A stretch of DNA of 64,000 bases from Metapseudomonas resinovorans DSM 21078 (GCF_000423545.1 NZ_AUIE01000028.1:1-64000); one strand, 5' to 3'; positions 1 through 9,670 are shown, counted from the first letter of the stretch. Notes: a model not told the origin generated them from the letters alone. Translations and numbers: made by a program.

Positions 1-1
1 C

Positions 2-34
2 TCGTCCAACGACGGCGGAAACAGGCTGTCCTGA
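2..34 (+). CDS. possible 3' end of an upstream gene (perhaps ponA)
   Basis: An open frame enters from the left edge and reads SSNDGGNRLS before a TGA at 32-34. In P. aeruginosa the gene convergent with maeB is ponA (penicillin-binding protein 1A), so by synteny this may be its C-terminal tail. Ten residues carry no diagnostic motif, and the call rests only on position plus the strong palindrome that follows. It could equally be non-coding. Confidence 0.2.
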   Translation, partial: SSNDGGNRLS

Positions 35-67
35 CCGCGCGCCTCTCCCTGGATGTAGCCCATAAAC

Positions 68-101
68 GACAATGCCCGTATCGATCGATACGGGCATTGT
101 C
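68..101. terminator. perfect 34-bp palindrome between convergent genes
   Basis: Bases 68-84 are the exact reverse complement of 85-101, with no loop bases (core ATCGATCGAT). It lies between the possible end of the left-hand gene and the end of maeB, which is transcribed towards it, so a bidirectional terminator is the likeliest role. Neither side has a strong T tract, so folding into a simple intrinsic terminator is not certain. A protein-binding palindrome is the alternative. Confidence 0.45.
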
Positions 102-170
102 TTCAGCTTCGACTCAGACGGCTAGGTTTTCACACAGTCTGGACTGCGGGGCTTTTTATTGCTTCTCGAC

Positions 171-1439
171 TTAGCCGTTGAACACGTCATCCACCGAAGT
201 CAGCGGATAGTGCTTCGGATAGGGCAGGGTCGCTACGCCGGACTCGATGGCGGCCTTGGCCACAGCATCGGAGACAACGGTGATCAAGCGTTTGTCCATG
301 GGCTTCGGAATGATGTACTCACGACCGAATTCCAGGGACGCCACGTTGTAGGCATCGCAGACGTCCTTCGGTACCGGCTCCTTGGCCAGGTCGCGCAGGG
401 CATTAGCGGCAGCGATCTTCATTTCCTCGTTGATGCGGGTGGCGCGCACGTCCAGGGCACCGCGGAAGATGAAGGGGAAGCCCAGCACGTTGTTGACCTG
501 GTTCGGATAGTCGGAGCGACCGGTGGCCATGATCACGTCGCTACGGGTCTCGTGAGCCAGCTCCGGCTTGATCTCCGGGTCCGGGTTGGAGCAGGCGAAG
601 ACGATCGGGTTGGCCGCCATGCGCTTGAGGTCTTCCGGGCTCAGCAGGTTGGCGCCGGACAGGCCGACGAACACGTCTGCACCGTCGAGCGCCTCGGACA
701 GGGTGCGCTTGTCGGTCTCGTGCGCGAACACGGCCTTGTACTGGTTCAGGTCGTCGCGACCGGCGTGGATCACGCCTTTACGGTCGATCATGAAGATGTT
801 CTCGACCTTGGCGCCCATGCTCACCAGCAGCTTCATGCAGGAAATGGCGGCAGCACCGGCGCCGAGGCAGACGATCTTGGCTTCGGCCAGAGATTTGCCG
901 GCGATTTCCAGGGCATTGAGCATGCCGGCAGCGGTCACGATGGCGGTGCCATGCTGGTCATCGTGGAATACCGGAATGTCGCACTGCTCGATCAGGGTGC
1001 GCTCGATTTCGAAGCACTCGGGCGCCTTGATGTCTTCGAGGTTGATGCCACCGAAGGTAATGGAAATGCGCTTGACGGTATCGATGAACGCCTGCGGGCT
1101 TTCAGCGTCGACTTCGATGTCGAATACGTCGATGCCTGCGAAACGCTTGAACAGAACGCCTTTGCCTTCCATCACCGGTTTGGAGGCCAGCGGGCCAAGG
1201 TTGCCCAGACCGAGGATGGCAGTGCCGTCGGAAATTACCGCTACCAGATTGCCCTTGCCGGTGTACTTGAAGGCCAGTTCAGGATCACGCGCGATTTCGC
1301 GTACCGGCTCGGCAACGCCCGGGCTGTAAGCCAGCGACAGGTCGCGGGCGGTGGCGGTCGGCTTGGTCAGCTCGACACTGAGTTTCCCCGGGCGGGGTTG
1401 GGCATGGTATTCGAGAGCGGCCGTTTTCAGATCAGACAT
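171..1439 (-). CDS. maeB: NADP-dependent malic enzyme
   Basis: 422-residue malic enzyme that oxidatively decarboxylates malate to pyruvate, giving NADPH in the cytoplasm. The sequence shows the malic-enzyme N-domain with [11 protein letters not shown] (candidate catalytic Tyr38), [12 protein letters not shown], the metal-site motif FHDDQHGTA, and an NAD(P)-binding half containing CLGAGAAA and [10 protein letters not shown]. It has the short form's length and lacks the C-terminal phosphotransacetylase-like domain that enterobacterial MaeB carries, like the P. aeruginosa enzyme at this place. It is monocistronic: the next gene upstream ends 99 bp before its start. Start is ATG; no competing start is needed. 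Confidence 0.93.
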   Translation of the reverse strand: MSDLKTAALEYHAQPRPGKLSVELTKPTATARDLSLAYSPGVAEPVREIARDPELAFKYTGKGNLVAVISDGTAILGLGNLGPLASKPVMEGKGVLFKRFAGIDVFDIEVDAESPQAFIDTVKRISITFGGINLEDIKAPECFEIERTLIEQCDIPVFHDDQHGTAIVTAAGMLNALEIAGKSLAEAKIVCLGAGAAAISCMKLLVSMGAKVENIFMIDRKGVIHAGRDDLNQYKAVFAHETDKRTLSEALDGADVFVGLSGANLLSPEDLKRMAANPIVFACSNPDPEIKPELAHETRSDVIMATGRSDYPNQVNNVLGFPFIFRGALDVRATRINEEMKIAAANALRDLAKEPVPKDVCDAYNVASLEFGREYIIPKPMDKRLITVVSDAVAKAAIESGVATLPYPKHYPLTSVDDVFNG

Positions 1440-1538
1440 TTTGGCATTTCCGCTTTTGCTTGTGACAGACGTGACGGGCGAGCATACGCAAGATGCATGG
1501 GGCTAACAAGACCGTTCAGTCACCCGGCGTCAACCCCT

Positions 1539-2990
1539 CTAACGTACGACTTTTAGCCAATCTCCTGGCCTCGGCTCGCCGATTGGATACAAATTATTGA
1601 GCAATCGAATACGATTTTCCAGATCCACTTGCGTACCCGGCAGTTTGCTCTCTCTAGCCAGGCTGGCAATGGTCTGCCCCGACTTCACCTGGATCAGGTG
1701 CAGTCGTAATGGCTGGGCCAAGGCTTGCTCTTCCTTCTTCAGCGGGCGGAAGCTCCTGATCACAGACATGAAGTGATCGTCCTGGCTTTCCAGCGAGGCC
1801 TGATTGCGAATGGCACCGACGAACAGGTACGCCTTATCGTCCTTGTAGATCACCGCCACTCGCCGCGCCGGACTTCCCGGAAGCACCGCAGTAGCCCCCT
1901 GTAGCCCCGCTTGCTGCAACGGCTCCTCCATGGACAGGCGCTGACCGGCCTTTTTTCGCAGGTAGTCTGCGGGCATCAGGGTTGGCTTGCGGCCATCCAG
2001 GGTCATGGCGATGAATGCCTGCTGGTCGGCGCTGTGGGTGATCACCGCATCAGGGCGATTGACCAGCCCCCAGCCGTCCGGCAAATGCAGGGTGAAATCC
2101 AGTTCAGCGTGGTAGAAGTTCTGGTCACGACGCACGCCAGTTTCCGCCGAATCGCCGAAAGGTAGTCCCTCGAGGTGCTTGAGGAAGACCTCCCGGTTCA
2201 CCACTTGATTACCGCCAGCCAGCGCGCTTGCCGGCCCCACCACCTGCTGCAGACGGGTATCGTTGTCAGGGTGCGTGTCGAACAGTCCGTGATAACCCGA
2301 CGGCGGCGCGGATTGGCCCTTGCGCTGGGCCTGGTCGCGGGCGAACTCCTCCTGGTTTTTCAGCACCTTCACCACTTCGATCATGGCCTGAGGGTCATAA
2401 CCACTGCGCGCCAGGTACTGCGCTCCGAGACCGTCAGCCTCCAGCTCCATATCGCGCCCATAGCCACGCACGAATGCGGTACCCAGCACATTGGTCAGGT
2501 CGCCGGCAGCACCGACACCGGTACCGATGGCCACCGCCTGCCCGAGGATGTTCCAGGCGGTGGACTGGCTCTGCTGCTGCACGCTGTGCCGCGCGGTGAC
2601 ATGCCCCACCTCGTGCCCCAGCACCGCGGCGAGTTCAGCCTCGGAGTTCAGGTAGGCCAGCAGTCCGCGGTTGATATAGATGTAGCCACCCGGCAGAGCG
2701 AAGGCGTTGATGTCGGGCGAGTCAACCACGGTGAACAGGTAGGAGATGTTGCTGCGGTGGCTGTGACGGGAGACACGCGTCCCCACTTCCTGCACATAGG
2801 CCTGCAGCTTTTCATCTGCGTATCGCGGATTCTGCTTGGCGATTTCCTGGTTGTAGCGGCGTCCGAGATCCAGCTCCTGCTGTTCGCTCATCATCACAAA
2901 GTTGGTCTTGCCGGTTGCAGGGTTGACTGCACAACCAACCAGCTGGGAAGAAGCGAGCAGTAGCGCCATGACGAGCGCAGCGGATCTCAT
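1539..2990 (-). CDS. M48-family metalloprotease lipoprotein with C-terminal LysM-like segment
   Basis: 483-residue envelope zinc metalloprotease related to BepA/YfgC and Oma1. The N-terminus is a lipoprotein signal with lipobox LVGC (Cys20). The catalytic motif HEVGH lies at about 126-130 inside LGHEVGHVTARH, and the third zinc ligand sits in MELEADGLG around residue 180. The last 45 residues (VKSGQTIASLARES ... PGDWLKVVR) resemble the LysM-like tail of YfgC-type proteases. A role in outer-membrane protein quality control is inferred from the family. Its ATG overlaps the TGA of the upstream nuclease gene by 4 bp (ATGA), so the two are translationally coupled. Confidence 0.85.
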   Translation of the reverse strand: MRSAALVMALLLASSQLVGCAVNPATGKTNFVMMSEQQELDLGRRYNQEIAKQNPRYADEKLQAYVQEVGTRVSRHSHRSNISYLFTVVDSPDINAFALPGGYIYINRGLLAYLNSEAELAAVLGHEVGHVTARHSVQQQSQSTAWNILGQAVAIGTGVGAAGDLTNVLGTAFVRGYGRDMELEADGLGAQYLARSGYDPQAMIEVVKVLKNQEEFARDQAQRKGQSAPPSGYHGLFDTHPDNDTRLQQVVGPASALAGGNQVVNREVFLKHLEGLPFGDSAETGVRRDQNFYHAELDFTLHLPDGWGLVNRPDAVITHSADQQAFIAMTLDGRKPTLMPADYLRKKAGQRLSMEEPLQQAGLQGATAVLPGSPARRVAVIYKDDKAYLFVGAIRNQASLESQDDHFMSVIRSFRPLKKEEQALAQPLRLHLIQVKSGQTIASLARESKLPGTQVDLENRIRLLNNLYPIGEPRPGDWLKVVR

Positions 2991-3787
2991 CGAATCACCT
3001 CGAGCATTCCATTGTGGGTAAGGGGGAGCATCCAGCGGGAATCCCTCGTATTAACGCCGCCCCTGCGCGCGCGGTCAATTACCCAGCCCCGCGCCTCTAC
3101 ACGCCGCCCCACCAGGCGCTGCAGCGCGGCCGCATCGAACTGGCGCAGCTGCTTCAGCTCGATCCGCAATACCAGCGGCCCCTCCAGTTGAAGCCAGACG
3201 CCGCCGCGGTTGCGATCAACCTTCGTCACTCGCCCCTGCACCAGCGCAAAGCCACTCCGCCGCAGCTGCCAGGGCGACTGCTGGGGCGGGCGACGCCAAA
3301 GCCCACGACCAGCCCGACGCGCCGCGCGCTCGGCAATAGCGTGACAATCACTCAGGGCAGCGTTGGGGCCAATGGCGATGCGAAACGCCAAGCCCTCGGC
3401 AAGCAGGTGCTCCTCAAGGTTTCGTCCGCGACTGTCGTACAGGTGCGCCAGCGTGCGACCGTACTTGTCTTTCGATTCGCGCCCGAGCCGAAGCCCCACC
3501 CGTCCGCCACTGGACTTCACCAGCTCGTCCAAGCGCTGGCGTGCCGCTTTGGCGTAGGGTTCATCCGACCGCCCCTTGCGCGCCAACTCAGGCGCATTCA
3601 GACCGATCATACGAATGCTTCGCCCATCGATCAGACGCAGGGTGTCGCCATCAACGACTTTTCGGACTTTATAGGTAGGAAGCTTACCCGGAGCCGGGCA
3701 GGCGGCCTGCAGGGCGAAACTCAGTGCCCAGAAAAAGAAAAAGGCGCCTGCTAGAGGCGCCTTTTTTGTCAGCGGGGACATGGCCAT
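2987..3787 (-). CDS. exported thermonuclease-like (SNase) protein
   Basis: 266-residue staphylococcal-nuclease-fold protein. It begins with a signal peptide (MSPLTKKAPLAGAF, then FFFWALSF, then a QAA-C cleavage region). The SNase core follows with VVDGDTLRLIDG, IRMIGLNAPEL, KDKYGRTLAHLY and LAEGLAFR. A C-terminal extension of about 90 residues (VQGRVTKVDRNRGG onwards) is beyond the usual SNase length and may add an OB-like lobe. Two in-frame ATGs (3787 and 3781) share the Shine-Dalgarno GGAAGG at 3792-3797, with gaps of 4 and 10 nt, so either could be used. The codons for the signal peptide coincide with the intrinsic terminator of rpmE. Confidence 0.8.
   Translation of the reverse strand: MAMSPLTKKAPLAGAFFFFWALSFALQAACPAPGKLPTYKVRKVVDGDTLRLIDGRSIRMIGLNAPELARKGRSDEPYAKAARQRLDELVKSSGGRVGLRLGRESKDKYGRTLAHLYDSRGRNLEEHLLAEGLAFRIAIGPNAALSDCHAIAERAARRAGRGLWRRPPQQSPWQLRRSGFALVQGRVTKVDRNRGGVWLQLEGPLVLRIELKQLRQFDAAALQRLVGRRVEARGWVIDRARRGGVNTRDSRWMLPLTHNGMLEVIR
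3741..3767 (-). terminator. rpmE intrinsic terminator, inside the nuclease reading frame
   Basis: Stem AAGGCGCC (3741-3748) / GGCGCCTT (3756-3763) with a 7-nt loop. Read on the minus strand it is followed by TTTTTCTTTTTC, a strong U tract. It lies about 50 nt downstream of the rpmE stop, yet within the first codons of the nuclease gene (it encodes part of KKAPLAGAFFFF). Read-through is therefore needed for rpmE-driven expression of the nuclease and protease. Confidence 0.8.
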
Positions 3788-3813
3788 TGGGCCTTCCCGG
3801 GCTGCTCGGACCC

Positions 3814-4026
3814 TTACTTGGTGCCGAACACGCCGAAACGCTGCTTGAAGCGATCGATACGGCCGCCGGTGTCCAGAACCTTCTGCTTACCGGTGTAGAA
3901 CGGGTGGCACTCGGAGCATACGTCGAGGCTGATGTTCTTACCCAGGGTGGAGCGGGTTTTGATGACGTTACCGCAGCTGCAGGTAGCTTCGATCGCTACG
4001 TACTCGGGATGGATTTCCGGTTTCAT
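3814..4026 (-). CDS. rpmE: 50S ribosomal protein L31 (zinc-binding form)
   Basis: 70-residue L31 with the four zinc-ribbon cysteines Cys16, Cys18, Cys37 and Cys40 (CSCGN ... [12 protein letters not shown]), so it is the C+ form that needs zinc and not the C- paralogue induced under zinc starvation. It forms the bridge between the 50S central protuberance and the 30S head. The ATG at 4026 was chosen because it gives the family's exact N-terminus (MKPEIHP); a longer open frame upstream has no homology. It is divergent from priA and followed by a strong terminator. Confidence 0.96.
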   Translation of the reverse strand: MKPEIHPEYVAIEATCSCGNVIKTRSTLGKNISLDVCSECHPFYTGKQKVLDTGGRIDRFKQRFGVFGTK

Positions 4027-4157
4027 TGCTTGATCCTCAGGTCTGGCGTGCCGCCACCCGACCCTATGTCGAGCACCGCACGGAAACAGGCGGCGGATGA
4101 TACCAGAGTGAGGGGGCGTTGCAACCAGCCGGCCGCACCGGCTGTCGCGGCGGGCCA

Positions 4158-4166
4158 TGCTAAGAT
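4158..4166 (+). promoter_or_regulatory. possible extended -10 element for priA
   Basis: TGCTAAGAT is an extended -10 (TGn plus TAAGAT, 4 of 6 matches to TATAAT) about 28 nt before the priA start codon. No good -35 is visible at 16-18 bp, which is acceptable for extended -10 promoters. Confidence 0.35.
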
Positions 4167-4193
4167 CGCGCCTTTTCCGAAGGGACCGCCCGC

Positions 4194-6416
4194 TTGCCCG
4201 ACGCCCTCATTCTGCGCCTTGCCCTGCCCTCTCCGCTGCGCCGCCTGTTCGACTATCGGGCGCCTGCCGGCGTGCCGCGTGCCGCCCTGCAGCCAGGTGT
4301 GCGCCTGCGCGTCCCCTTCGGCCGTCGCGAGATCATCGGCGTGCTGGTGGAGCTGGCGGAGACGAGCGAGGTGCCCGCGGACAAGCTCAAGCCCGCCCTC
4401 GAACTGCTGGACAGCCGACCGCCCCTGCCGCCGCCGCTGTTCAAGCTGTGCCTGTGGACCGCCCAGTACTACCAGCACAGCCTGGGCGACACCCTGAGCT
4501 GGGCATTGCCCGTGATGTTGCGCCAGGGTGAACCGGCCGAGGCACGGCAGGAGCGCTTCTGGCATGCAGCCCCCGGTGCCAGCGTCGACGATCCGCGCCT
4601 GGCCCGCGCACCACGCCAGCGCCAGGCCCTGGCTACCCTCGCCCAACACCCCCATGGCGTAGCCCACCAATTGCTCGCCCAGCTGCAGTTGAACAAGGAC
4701 AGCCTCGATATCCTGCTGGAGAAGGGTCTGGCCCGCGTCGAAGTGCGCCGCCATGCCCCCAGCGAACGCCACGGCCCGCTGCTGGCCCAGCCGGAACTCC
4801 CGCTGAACTCGGAACAGCGCGCTGCCTTCGATGCCGTCCACGCCTCCTTTGGCAGCTTCAACGCCCTGCTCCTGGCGGGCGTCACCGGCAGCGGCAAGAC
4901 CGAGGTCTACCTGCAACTGATCCGCCAGACCCTTGAAGCCGGTAAGCAAGCCCTGGTGCTGATCCCCGAGATCAACCTTGGCCCGCAGACCCTCGAGCGC
5001 TTTTCGCGACGCTTCAACGCACGGATTGCCCTGCTCCACTCGGCGGTCAACGACCGCGAACGTCTGGATGCCTGGCTAGCCGCCCGCGACGGTGAGGCCG
5101 ATATCATCATCGGCACGCGCTCGGCACTTTTTACACCGCTGAAAAATCCTGGCCTGATCATCATCGACGAGGAGCACGACGCCTCATATAAACAGCAGGA
5201 AGGCCTGCGCTATCACGCCCGCGACCTCGCCCTGGTGCGCGCCCGCCAGGAGAACATCCCGATCCTGCTGGGCTCAGCCACACCCTCCCTGGAAAGCCTG
5301 CAGAATGCCCATGCCGGTCGTTACGGCCTGCTGCGCCTGACCCAGCGGGCCGGTGGCGCCAAGCAGCCACGCTTCCTGCGCCTGGATGTGAAGAGCCTGC
5401 CGCTGGACTCCGGCATCTCCATACCGTTGCAGCAGGCAATCGCACAGACCCTGGCCGCCGGCCAGCAAGTGCTGGTGTTCCTCAATCGCCGCGGCTTCGC
5501 ACCCACCCTGCTGTGCCATGACTGTGGCTGGATCAGCCAATGCCCGCGCTGTGATGCGCGCATGACCCTGCATCAGCGCTTCAACGAACTGCGCTGCCAC
5601 CATTGCGGCCACACCCAGCGCCAGCCGGCGTGCTGCCCCGATTGCGGAAAGGTTGACCTTCGCCCCGTCGGCGCCGGCACCGAGCGCGCCGAAGAGCGCC
5701 TGGCAATCCTCTTCCCGAAAACGCCGGTACTGCGCATCGACCGTGACAGCACCGCGCGTAAAGACGCCATGGACAAGTTGTTCACCACCATCCAGCGCGG
5801 TGAGCCCTGCATCCTTGTCGGCACCCAGATGCTCGCCAAGGGGCACCACTTCCCGAGGGTGACCCTGGTGGCCATCCTTGATGCCGACGGCGGTCTGTTC
5901 TCCGCCGACTTCCGCGCCAGCGAGCGCATGGCCCAGTTGATCGTCCAGGTCGCCGGACGCGCTGGCCGTGCGGAGGAGCCGGGCCGGGTGATCATCCAGA
6001 CCCACCTGGCCGACCATCCGCTGCTGGTGCAACTCACCGAACAGGGCTATTTCGCGTTTGCCGAGCAGGCGCTCTCGGAGCGCCGAGCCGCCGGCCTGCC
6101 ACCCTTCGCCCACCTTGCCCTGCTGCGTGCCGAAGCGCACAAGCCTGGCCAGGCGGAAGCTTTTCTCGACAGCGCCTGCATCGAAGCCGAGCAGCAATTG
6201 GCCGAGATGAGCCTCAATGGCGTCGAACTCCTGGGGCCGGTGCCCGCCCCCATGGAACGCCGTGCCGGCCGCTATCGAGCGCAATTGCTGCTGCAGGCCC
6301 ATGCCCGCGCGCCCCTACACCGTCTGCTGACGCCCTGGAGCCAGGTATTGGAGCAGCTGCCTGGTGGTCGCACAGTGCGCTGGTCGCTGGATGTCGACCC
6401 TATTGACCTGTTCTAG
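4194..6416 (+). CDS. priA: primosomal replication-restart helicase PriA
   Basis: 740-residue PriA, the 3'-5' helicase that recognises abandoned forks and reloads DnaB. An N-terminal 3'BD domain ([14 protein letters not shown]) is followed by Walker [10 protein letters not shown] near residues 229-236 and the DEEH box near 325. The zinc region, about 440-485, has eight cysteines in CHDCGW, CPRCDA, CHHCGH and CCPDCG, and helicase motif VI (QVAGRAGR) follows. Start is TTG at 4194, preceded by AGGGA with an 8-nt gap; it gives the family N-terminus [15 protein letters not shown], and no ATG fits. Single gene, divergent from rpmE. Confidence 0.95.
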   Translation: MPDALILRLALPSPLRRLFDYRAPAGVPRAALQPGVRLRVPFGRREIIGVLVELAETSEVPADKLKPALELLDSRPPLPPPLFKLCLWTAQYYQHSLGDTLSWALPVMLRQGEPAEARQERFWHAAPGASVDDPRLARAPRQRQALATLAQHPHGVAHQLLAQLQLNKDSLDILLEKGLARVEVRRHAPSERHGPLLAQPELPLNSEQRAAFDAVHASFGSFNALLLAGVTGSGKTEVYLQLIRQTLEAGKQALVLIPEINLGPQTLERFSRRFNARIALLHSAVNDRERLDAWLAARDGEADIIIGTRSALFTPLKNPGLIIIDEEHDASYKQQEGLRYHARDLALVRARQENIPILLGSATPSLESLQNAHAGRYGLLRLTQRAGGAKQPRFLRLDVKSLPLDSGISIPLQQAIAQTLAAGQQVLVFLNRRGFAPTLLCHDCGWISQCPRCDARMTLHQRFNELRCHHCGHTQRQPACCPDCGKVDLRPVGAGTERAEERLAILFPKTPVLRIDRDSTARKDAMDKLFTTIQRGEPCILVGTQMLAKGHHFPRVTLVAILDADGGLFSADFRASERMAQLIVQVAGRAGRAEEPGRVIIQTHLADHPLLVQLTEQGYFAFAEQALSERRAAGLPPFAHLALLRAEAHKPGQAEAFLDSACIEAEQQLAEMSLNGVELLGPVPAPMERRAGRYRAQLLLQAHARAPLHRLLTPWSQVLEQLPGGRTVRWSLDVDPIDLF

Positions 6417-6459
6417 CGCGGACCAACCGACCGACAGCACCCACTGGTCCTTGCAGCTC

Positions 6460-6481
6460 GCAGCTTAAAACTTGAAGCTGC
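6460..6481. repeat. short inverted repeat between priA and argS
   Basis: GCAGCTT (6460-6466) and AAGCTGC (6475-6481) form a 7-bp stem about 45 nt after the priA stop. There is no T tract, so it is at best a weak terminator; it also resembles the AGCTTGCAGCTT-type sequences scattered in pseudomonad intergenic DNA. Confidence 0.35.
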
Positions 6482-6501
6482 TGCCGCAGCCCACCGATAA
6501 T
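6472..6501 (+). promoter_or_regulatory. putative sigma70 promoter of argS
   Basis: TTGAAG (6472-6477), 18-bp spacer, GATAAT (6496-6501): 5/6 and 5/6 matches with acceptable spacing. The predicted start of transcription would lie about 45 nt before the argS ATG. Confidence 0.45.
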
Positions 6502-6554
6502 GCACAGTTTTCAACCAGTGCCAGCCCTCTCCGGGGCGGCCGGAAGAGCAGAAG

Positions 6555-8294
6555 ATGAAAGACACCATTCGCCAGCTGATCCAGCAAGCCCTGACCCGAC
6601 TCGCCACCGAGGGCGTGTTGCCCGAGGGCCTCAGCCCGGCCATCCAGGTGGAAAACACCAAGGACAAGAGCCACGGCGACTTCGCCAGCAACATCGCCAT
6701 GATGCTGGCCAAACCCGCCGGCATGAAGCCGCGCGACCTGGCCGAGAAGCTCATCGCAGCCCTTCCCCAGGACGAGCAAGTGGCCAAGGTGGAAATCGCC
6801 GGCCCAGGCTTCCTCAACTTCTTCCAGAACACCCAGGCCCTGGCCCAACGCCTGGAGGCCGCCCTGGCCGACGACCACCTCGGTGTGCGCAAGAACGGCC
6901 CGCAGCAACGCGTCGTCGTCGACCTGTCGGCACCGAACCTGGCCAAGGAAATGCACGTCGGCCACCTGCGCTCCACCATCATCGGTGACGGCGTGGCTCG
7001 CGTCCTCGAGTTCCTCGGTGACACCGTCATCCGCCAGAATCACGTAGGCGACTGGGGCACCCAGTTCGGCATGCTGCTGGCGTACATGCAGGAGCAGCCG
7101 GTGGGCAGCGATGCCGAGCTGAGCGACCTGGAGTCTTTCTACCGCGCCGCCAAGAAGCGCTTCGACGAGTCCGAGGAGTTCGCCAACCGCGCCCGCGAGC
7201 TGGTGGTCAAGCTGCAGGCCGGCGACCCCGATTGCCTGCGCCTCTGGAACCGTTTCAACGACATTTCCCTGAGCCACTGCCAGGCCGTCTACGACCGCTT
7301 GGGCGTCAAGCTCACCATGGCTGACGTGAAAGGCGAGAGCGCCTACAACGACGACCTGCCCAACGTCGTTGCCGACCTGCGCGCCAAGGGCCTGCTCACC
7401 GAGAGCGACGGCGCCCTGTGCGTGTTCATGGACGAGTTCAAGAACGCCGAAGGCAACCCCCTGCCGCTGATCGTACAAAAAGCTGGCGGCGGTTACCTCT
7501 ACGCCACCACCGACCTGGCCGCCACCCGCTACCGCGCCAATGTGCTCAAGGCCGACCGCGCGCTGTACTTCGTCGACCAGCGCCAGGCCCTGCACTTCCA
7601 GATGGTCTTCGCAGCTGCGCGCCTCGCTGGATTCGTGCCCGCGTCGTTCGAGATGGAGCACATGGGCTTCGGCACCATGAACGGTGCTGACGGCCGCCCG
7701 TTCAAGACCCGCGATGGCGGCACTGTGAAGCTGATCGATCTGCTGGATGAAGCCGAACAGCGCGCCTACGACCTGGTCAAAGGCAAGAACCCTGAGCTGG
7801 ACGAGGCCGAGCTGCGCTTGATTGCCCGCGCCGTAGGTATCGGCGCCGTGAAGTACGCCGACCTGTCCAAGCACCGCACCAGCGACTACAGCTTCAACTT
7901 CGAGCTGATGCTGAGCTTCGAGGGCAACACGGCCCCCTACCTGCTCTACGCCTACACCCGCGTAGCCAGTGTGTTCCGCAAGCTCGGCAAGGACTTCTCC
8001 GAAGTCGACGGCCAGATCATCCTTGCCGCCGACCAGGAACAGGCACTGGCTGCCAAGCTGGCGCAGTTCGCCGATACCCTGGGCAACGTCGCCGAGAAGG
8101 GCGTCCCGCACCTCCTCTGCGCCTACCTCTACGACCTGGCCGGTCTGTTCTCCAGCTTCTACGAGAACTGCCCGATCCTCACCGCCGACGACCAGGCTAC
8201 CCAGCAGAGTCGCCTGCGCCTCGCCGCGCTGACCGGCCGCACCCTGAAACAGGGTCTTGAGCTGCTCGGCCTGCAAACCCTGGAACGTATGTAA
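6555..8294 (+). CDS. argS: arginyl-tRNA synthetase
   Basis: 579-residue class I synthetase that charges tRNA-Arg. The Add1/Arg-tRNA-synt N-terminal domain (residues 1 to about 85) reads [21 protein letters not shown]. The HIGH signature appears as HVGH near residues 133-136 ([16 protein letters not shown]). The catalytic domain contains YATTDLAA, and a C-terminal DALR anticodon-binding domain covers about 460-579. Canonical KMSK is absent, as in most ArgRS, which need tRNA for activation. Start ATG is preceded by GGAAG. The next gene begins 6 nt after the stop, so the two form an operon. Confidence 0.96.
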   Translation: MKDTIRQLIQQALTRLATEGVLPEGLSPAIQVENTKDKSHGDFASNIAMMLAKPAGMKPRDLAEKLIAALPQDEQVAKVEIAGPGFLNFFQNTQALAQRLEAALADDHLGVRKNGPQQRVVVDLSAPNLAKEMHVGHLRSTIIGDGVARVLEFLGDTVIRQNHVGDWGTQFGMLLAYMQEQPVGSDAELSDLESFYRAAKKRFDESEEFANRARELVVKLQAGDPDCLRLWNRFNDISLSHCQAVYDRLGVKLTMADVKGESAYNDDLPNVVADLRAKGLLTESDGALCVFMDEFKNAEGNPLPLIVQKAGGGYLYATTDLAATRYRANVLKADRALYFVDQRQALHFQMVFAAARLAGFVPASFEMEHMGFGTMNGADGRPFKTRDGGTVKLIDLLDEAEQRAYDLVKGKNPELDEAELRLIARAVGIGAVKYADLSKHRTSDYSFNFELMLSFEGNTAPYLLYAYTRVASVFRKLGKDFSEVDGQIILAADQEQALAAKLAQFADTLGNVAEKGVPHLLCAYLYDLAGLFSSFYENCPILTADDQATQQSRLRLAALTGRTLKQGLELLGLQTLERM

Positions 8295-8300
8295 CGGACT

Positions 8301-9014
8301 ATGGCGAAGAAAAAAGCTGCACCCAAGCGCGGGGCCAGCCGCTACCAGGCGCCGGCCAAGAAGCCAGTGCCCGGCTGGGTCTGGCTCGCCATCGGACTGG
8401 TCATCGGTGGCTTCGTCGTTTTCCTGAACCAGCTCGAGCCGGGCCGCGACGAAGTACGCCGGACCAAGCCAGAGCAAGCCGCGACCGGTGCCGCCAGCGG
8501 CAAGGCCGGCAGTGATGCCGGCAAGCCACAGGCCAAGCCCGCACCGCAGCCCCAGGAGCCAGTGAAGCCGAAGTACGACTTCTACACCCTGCTGCCGGAG
8601 TCCGAGGTCATCGTGCCGCCGGAAGCGGTGCCCAAGGAGACGCCGCCCACACCGCCCGAGCAGAAGCCGGTCACGCCGGAGGAAGCCGCCAAGATCGACG
8701 CGGCGCGCGCCCAGGCCGCCCTCAACGGCGAGACCCCGCCCCCGCCGCCGGTGGTGGCCAAGGCGCCGGTCACCAACCAGTTCTTCCTCCAGGCCGGCTC
8801 GTTCCGCAAGCGCGACGACGCCGACCAGGTGCGTGCACAGATCATCCTGCTCGGACAAAACGTCCAGGTGGAGTCCGGCACCGTTCGCGAAGAAACCTGG
8901 TACCGCGTGCTGGTTGGCCCCTTCGCCAATCGCGAGCAGCTCGCCTCGGCACAAAAGCAGCTCGCCGGCAGCGGATTCAGCAATTTGCTGTTACAGCAGC
9001 GCCAGAGCCGTTGA
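8301..9014 (+). CDS. SPOR-domain inner-membrane protein (FtsN-like)
   Basis: 237 residues: a short Lys-rich cytoplasmic tail (KKKAAPKRG), one membrane segment at about 27-46 (WVWLAIGLVIGGFVVFL), a long Pro/Ala/Lys-rich periplasmic linker (50-155), and a C-terminal SPOR domain from about 160 (NQFFLQAGSFRKRDDADQV). SPOR domains bind denuded septal peptidoglycan, so a divisome or septum role is likely. The architecture is that of FtsN, and the location argS - SPOR - hslV is conserved in pseudomonads. Whether it is the essential FtsN cannot be decided from sequence alone. Confidence 0.85.
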   Translation: MAKKKAAPKRGASRYQAPAKKPVPGWVWLAIGLVIGGFVVFLNQLEPGRDEVRRTKPEQAATGAASGKAGSDAGKPQAKPAPQPQEPVKPKYDFYTLLPESEVIVPPEAVPKETPPTPPEQKPVTPEEAAKIDAARAQAALNGETPPPPPVVAKAPVTNQFFLQAGSFRKRDDADQVRAQIILLGQNVQVESGTVREETWYRVLVGPFANREQLASAQKQLAGSGFSNLLLQQRQSR

Positions 9015-9035
9015 GTCCATTGATAACCTTGCCCG

Positions 9036-9066
9036 GTTGAAAACCCGGGCAGGACCCCCCATCTGA
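9036..9066 (+). promoter_or_regulatory. heat-shock (sigma32) promoter of hslVU
   Basis: GTTGAAA at 9036-9042 (sigma32 -35 consensus CTTGAAA), then a 14-bp spacer, then CCCCATCTGA at 9057-9066 (consensus CCCCATnTA). This agrees with hslVU being a classical heat-shock operon. Transcription would begin near 9072, giving a leader of about 40 nt before the TTG start. Confidence 0.75.
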
Positions 9067-9110
9067 GTTTCCATTCGGGCATTTCGCCCCGCTGCGTGGA
9101 GACTCTCCCC

Positions 9111-9641
9111 TTGACCACCATCGTTTCAGTCCGCCGCAACGGCAAAGTCGTCATGGGCGGCGACGGCCAGGTTTCCCTCGGCAACACCGTCATGAAGAGC
9201 AACGCCCGCAAGGTCCGTCGCCTCTACCACGGCCAGGTCCTGGCCGGCTTCGCCGGCGCCACGGCCGACGCCTTCACGCTGTTCGAACGCTTCGAGGGCC
9301 AACTGGAAAAGCACCAGGGCCACCTGGTCCGGGCCGCCGTCGAGCTGGCCAAGGACTGGCGCACCGACCGCTCCCTGAGCCGCCTGGAAGCCATGCTCGC
9401 CGTCGCCAACAAGGATGCCTCGCTGATCATCACCGGCAATGGTGATGTGGTCGAACCCGAGCACGGCCTGATCGCCATGGGCTCCGGCGGCGGCTTCGCC
9501 CAGGCCGCTGCCCTGGCGCTGCTGCAACACACAGAACTGTCCGCTCGCGAAGTGACCGAGACCGCCCTGAACATCGCCGGCACCATTTGCGTGTTCACCA
9601 ACCAGAACCTGACCATCGAGGAGCTGGACAGCGCCGAGTAA
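9111..9641 (+). CDS. hslV: ATP-dependent protease subunit HslV
   Basis: 176-residue threonine peptidase, the proteolytic core of the HslUV (ClpQY) proteasome-like complex. After Met removal the chain begins Thr-Thr-Ile-Val-Ser, whose first Thr is the nucleophile; [14 protein letters not shown] and [14 protein letters not shown] are family signatures. The start must therefore be the TTG at 9111 and not the in-frame GTG at 9096, which would add five residues and bury the catalytic Thr. GGAG at 9098-9101 then sits 9 nt upstream as ribosome binding site. hslU follows after 29 nt. Confidence 0.95.
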   Translation: MTTIVSVRRNGKVVMGGDGQVSLGNTVMKSNARKVRRLYHGQVLAGFAGATADAFTLFERFEGQLEKHQGHLVRAAVELAKDWRTDRSLSRLEAMLAVANKDASLIITGNGDVVEPEHGLIAMGSGGGFAQAAALALLQHTELSAREVTETALNIAGTICVFTNQNLTIEELDSAE

Positions 9642-9670
9642 GGCCGCTGTCCCGCAATGGAGCAATTTTC

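Noticed and set aside
159-1556. 465-residue plus-strand frame opposite maeB
   Set aside because: Antisense shadow of a clear malic enzyme; no recognisable domain.
6465-8954. 829-residue open frame on the minus strand
   Set aside because: It is antisense to argS and the SPOR gene, with composition typical of GC-rich shadow frames (His/Gly/Leu/Val-rich, no domain). Both sense genes are certain.
9096-9110. GTG start five codons before hslV
   Set aside because: It would place residues before the catalytic N-terminal Thr; the TTG at 9111 leaves Thr exposed after Met removal and has GGAG 9 nt away.
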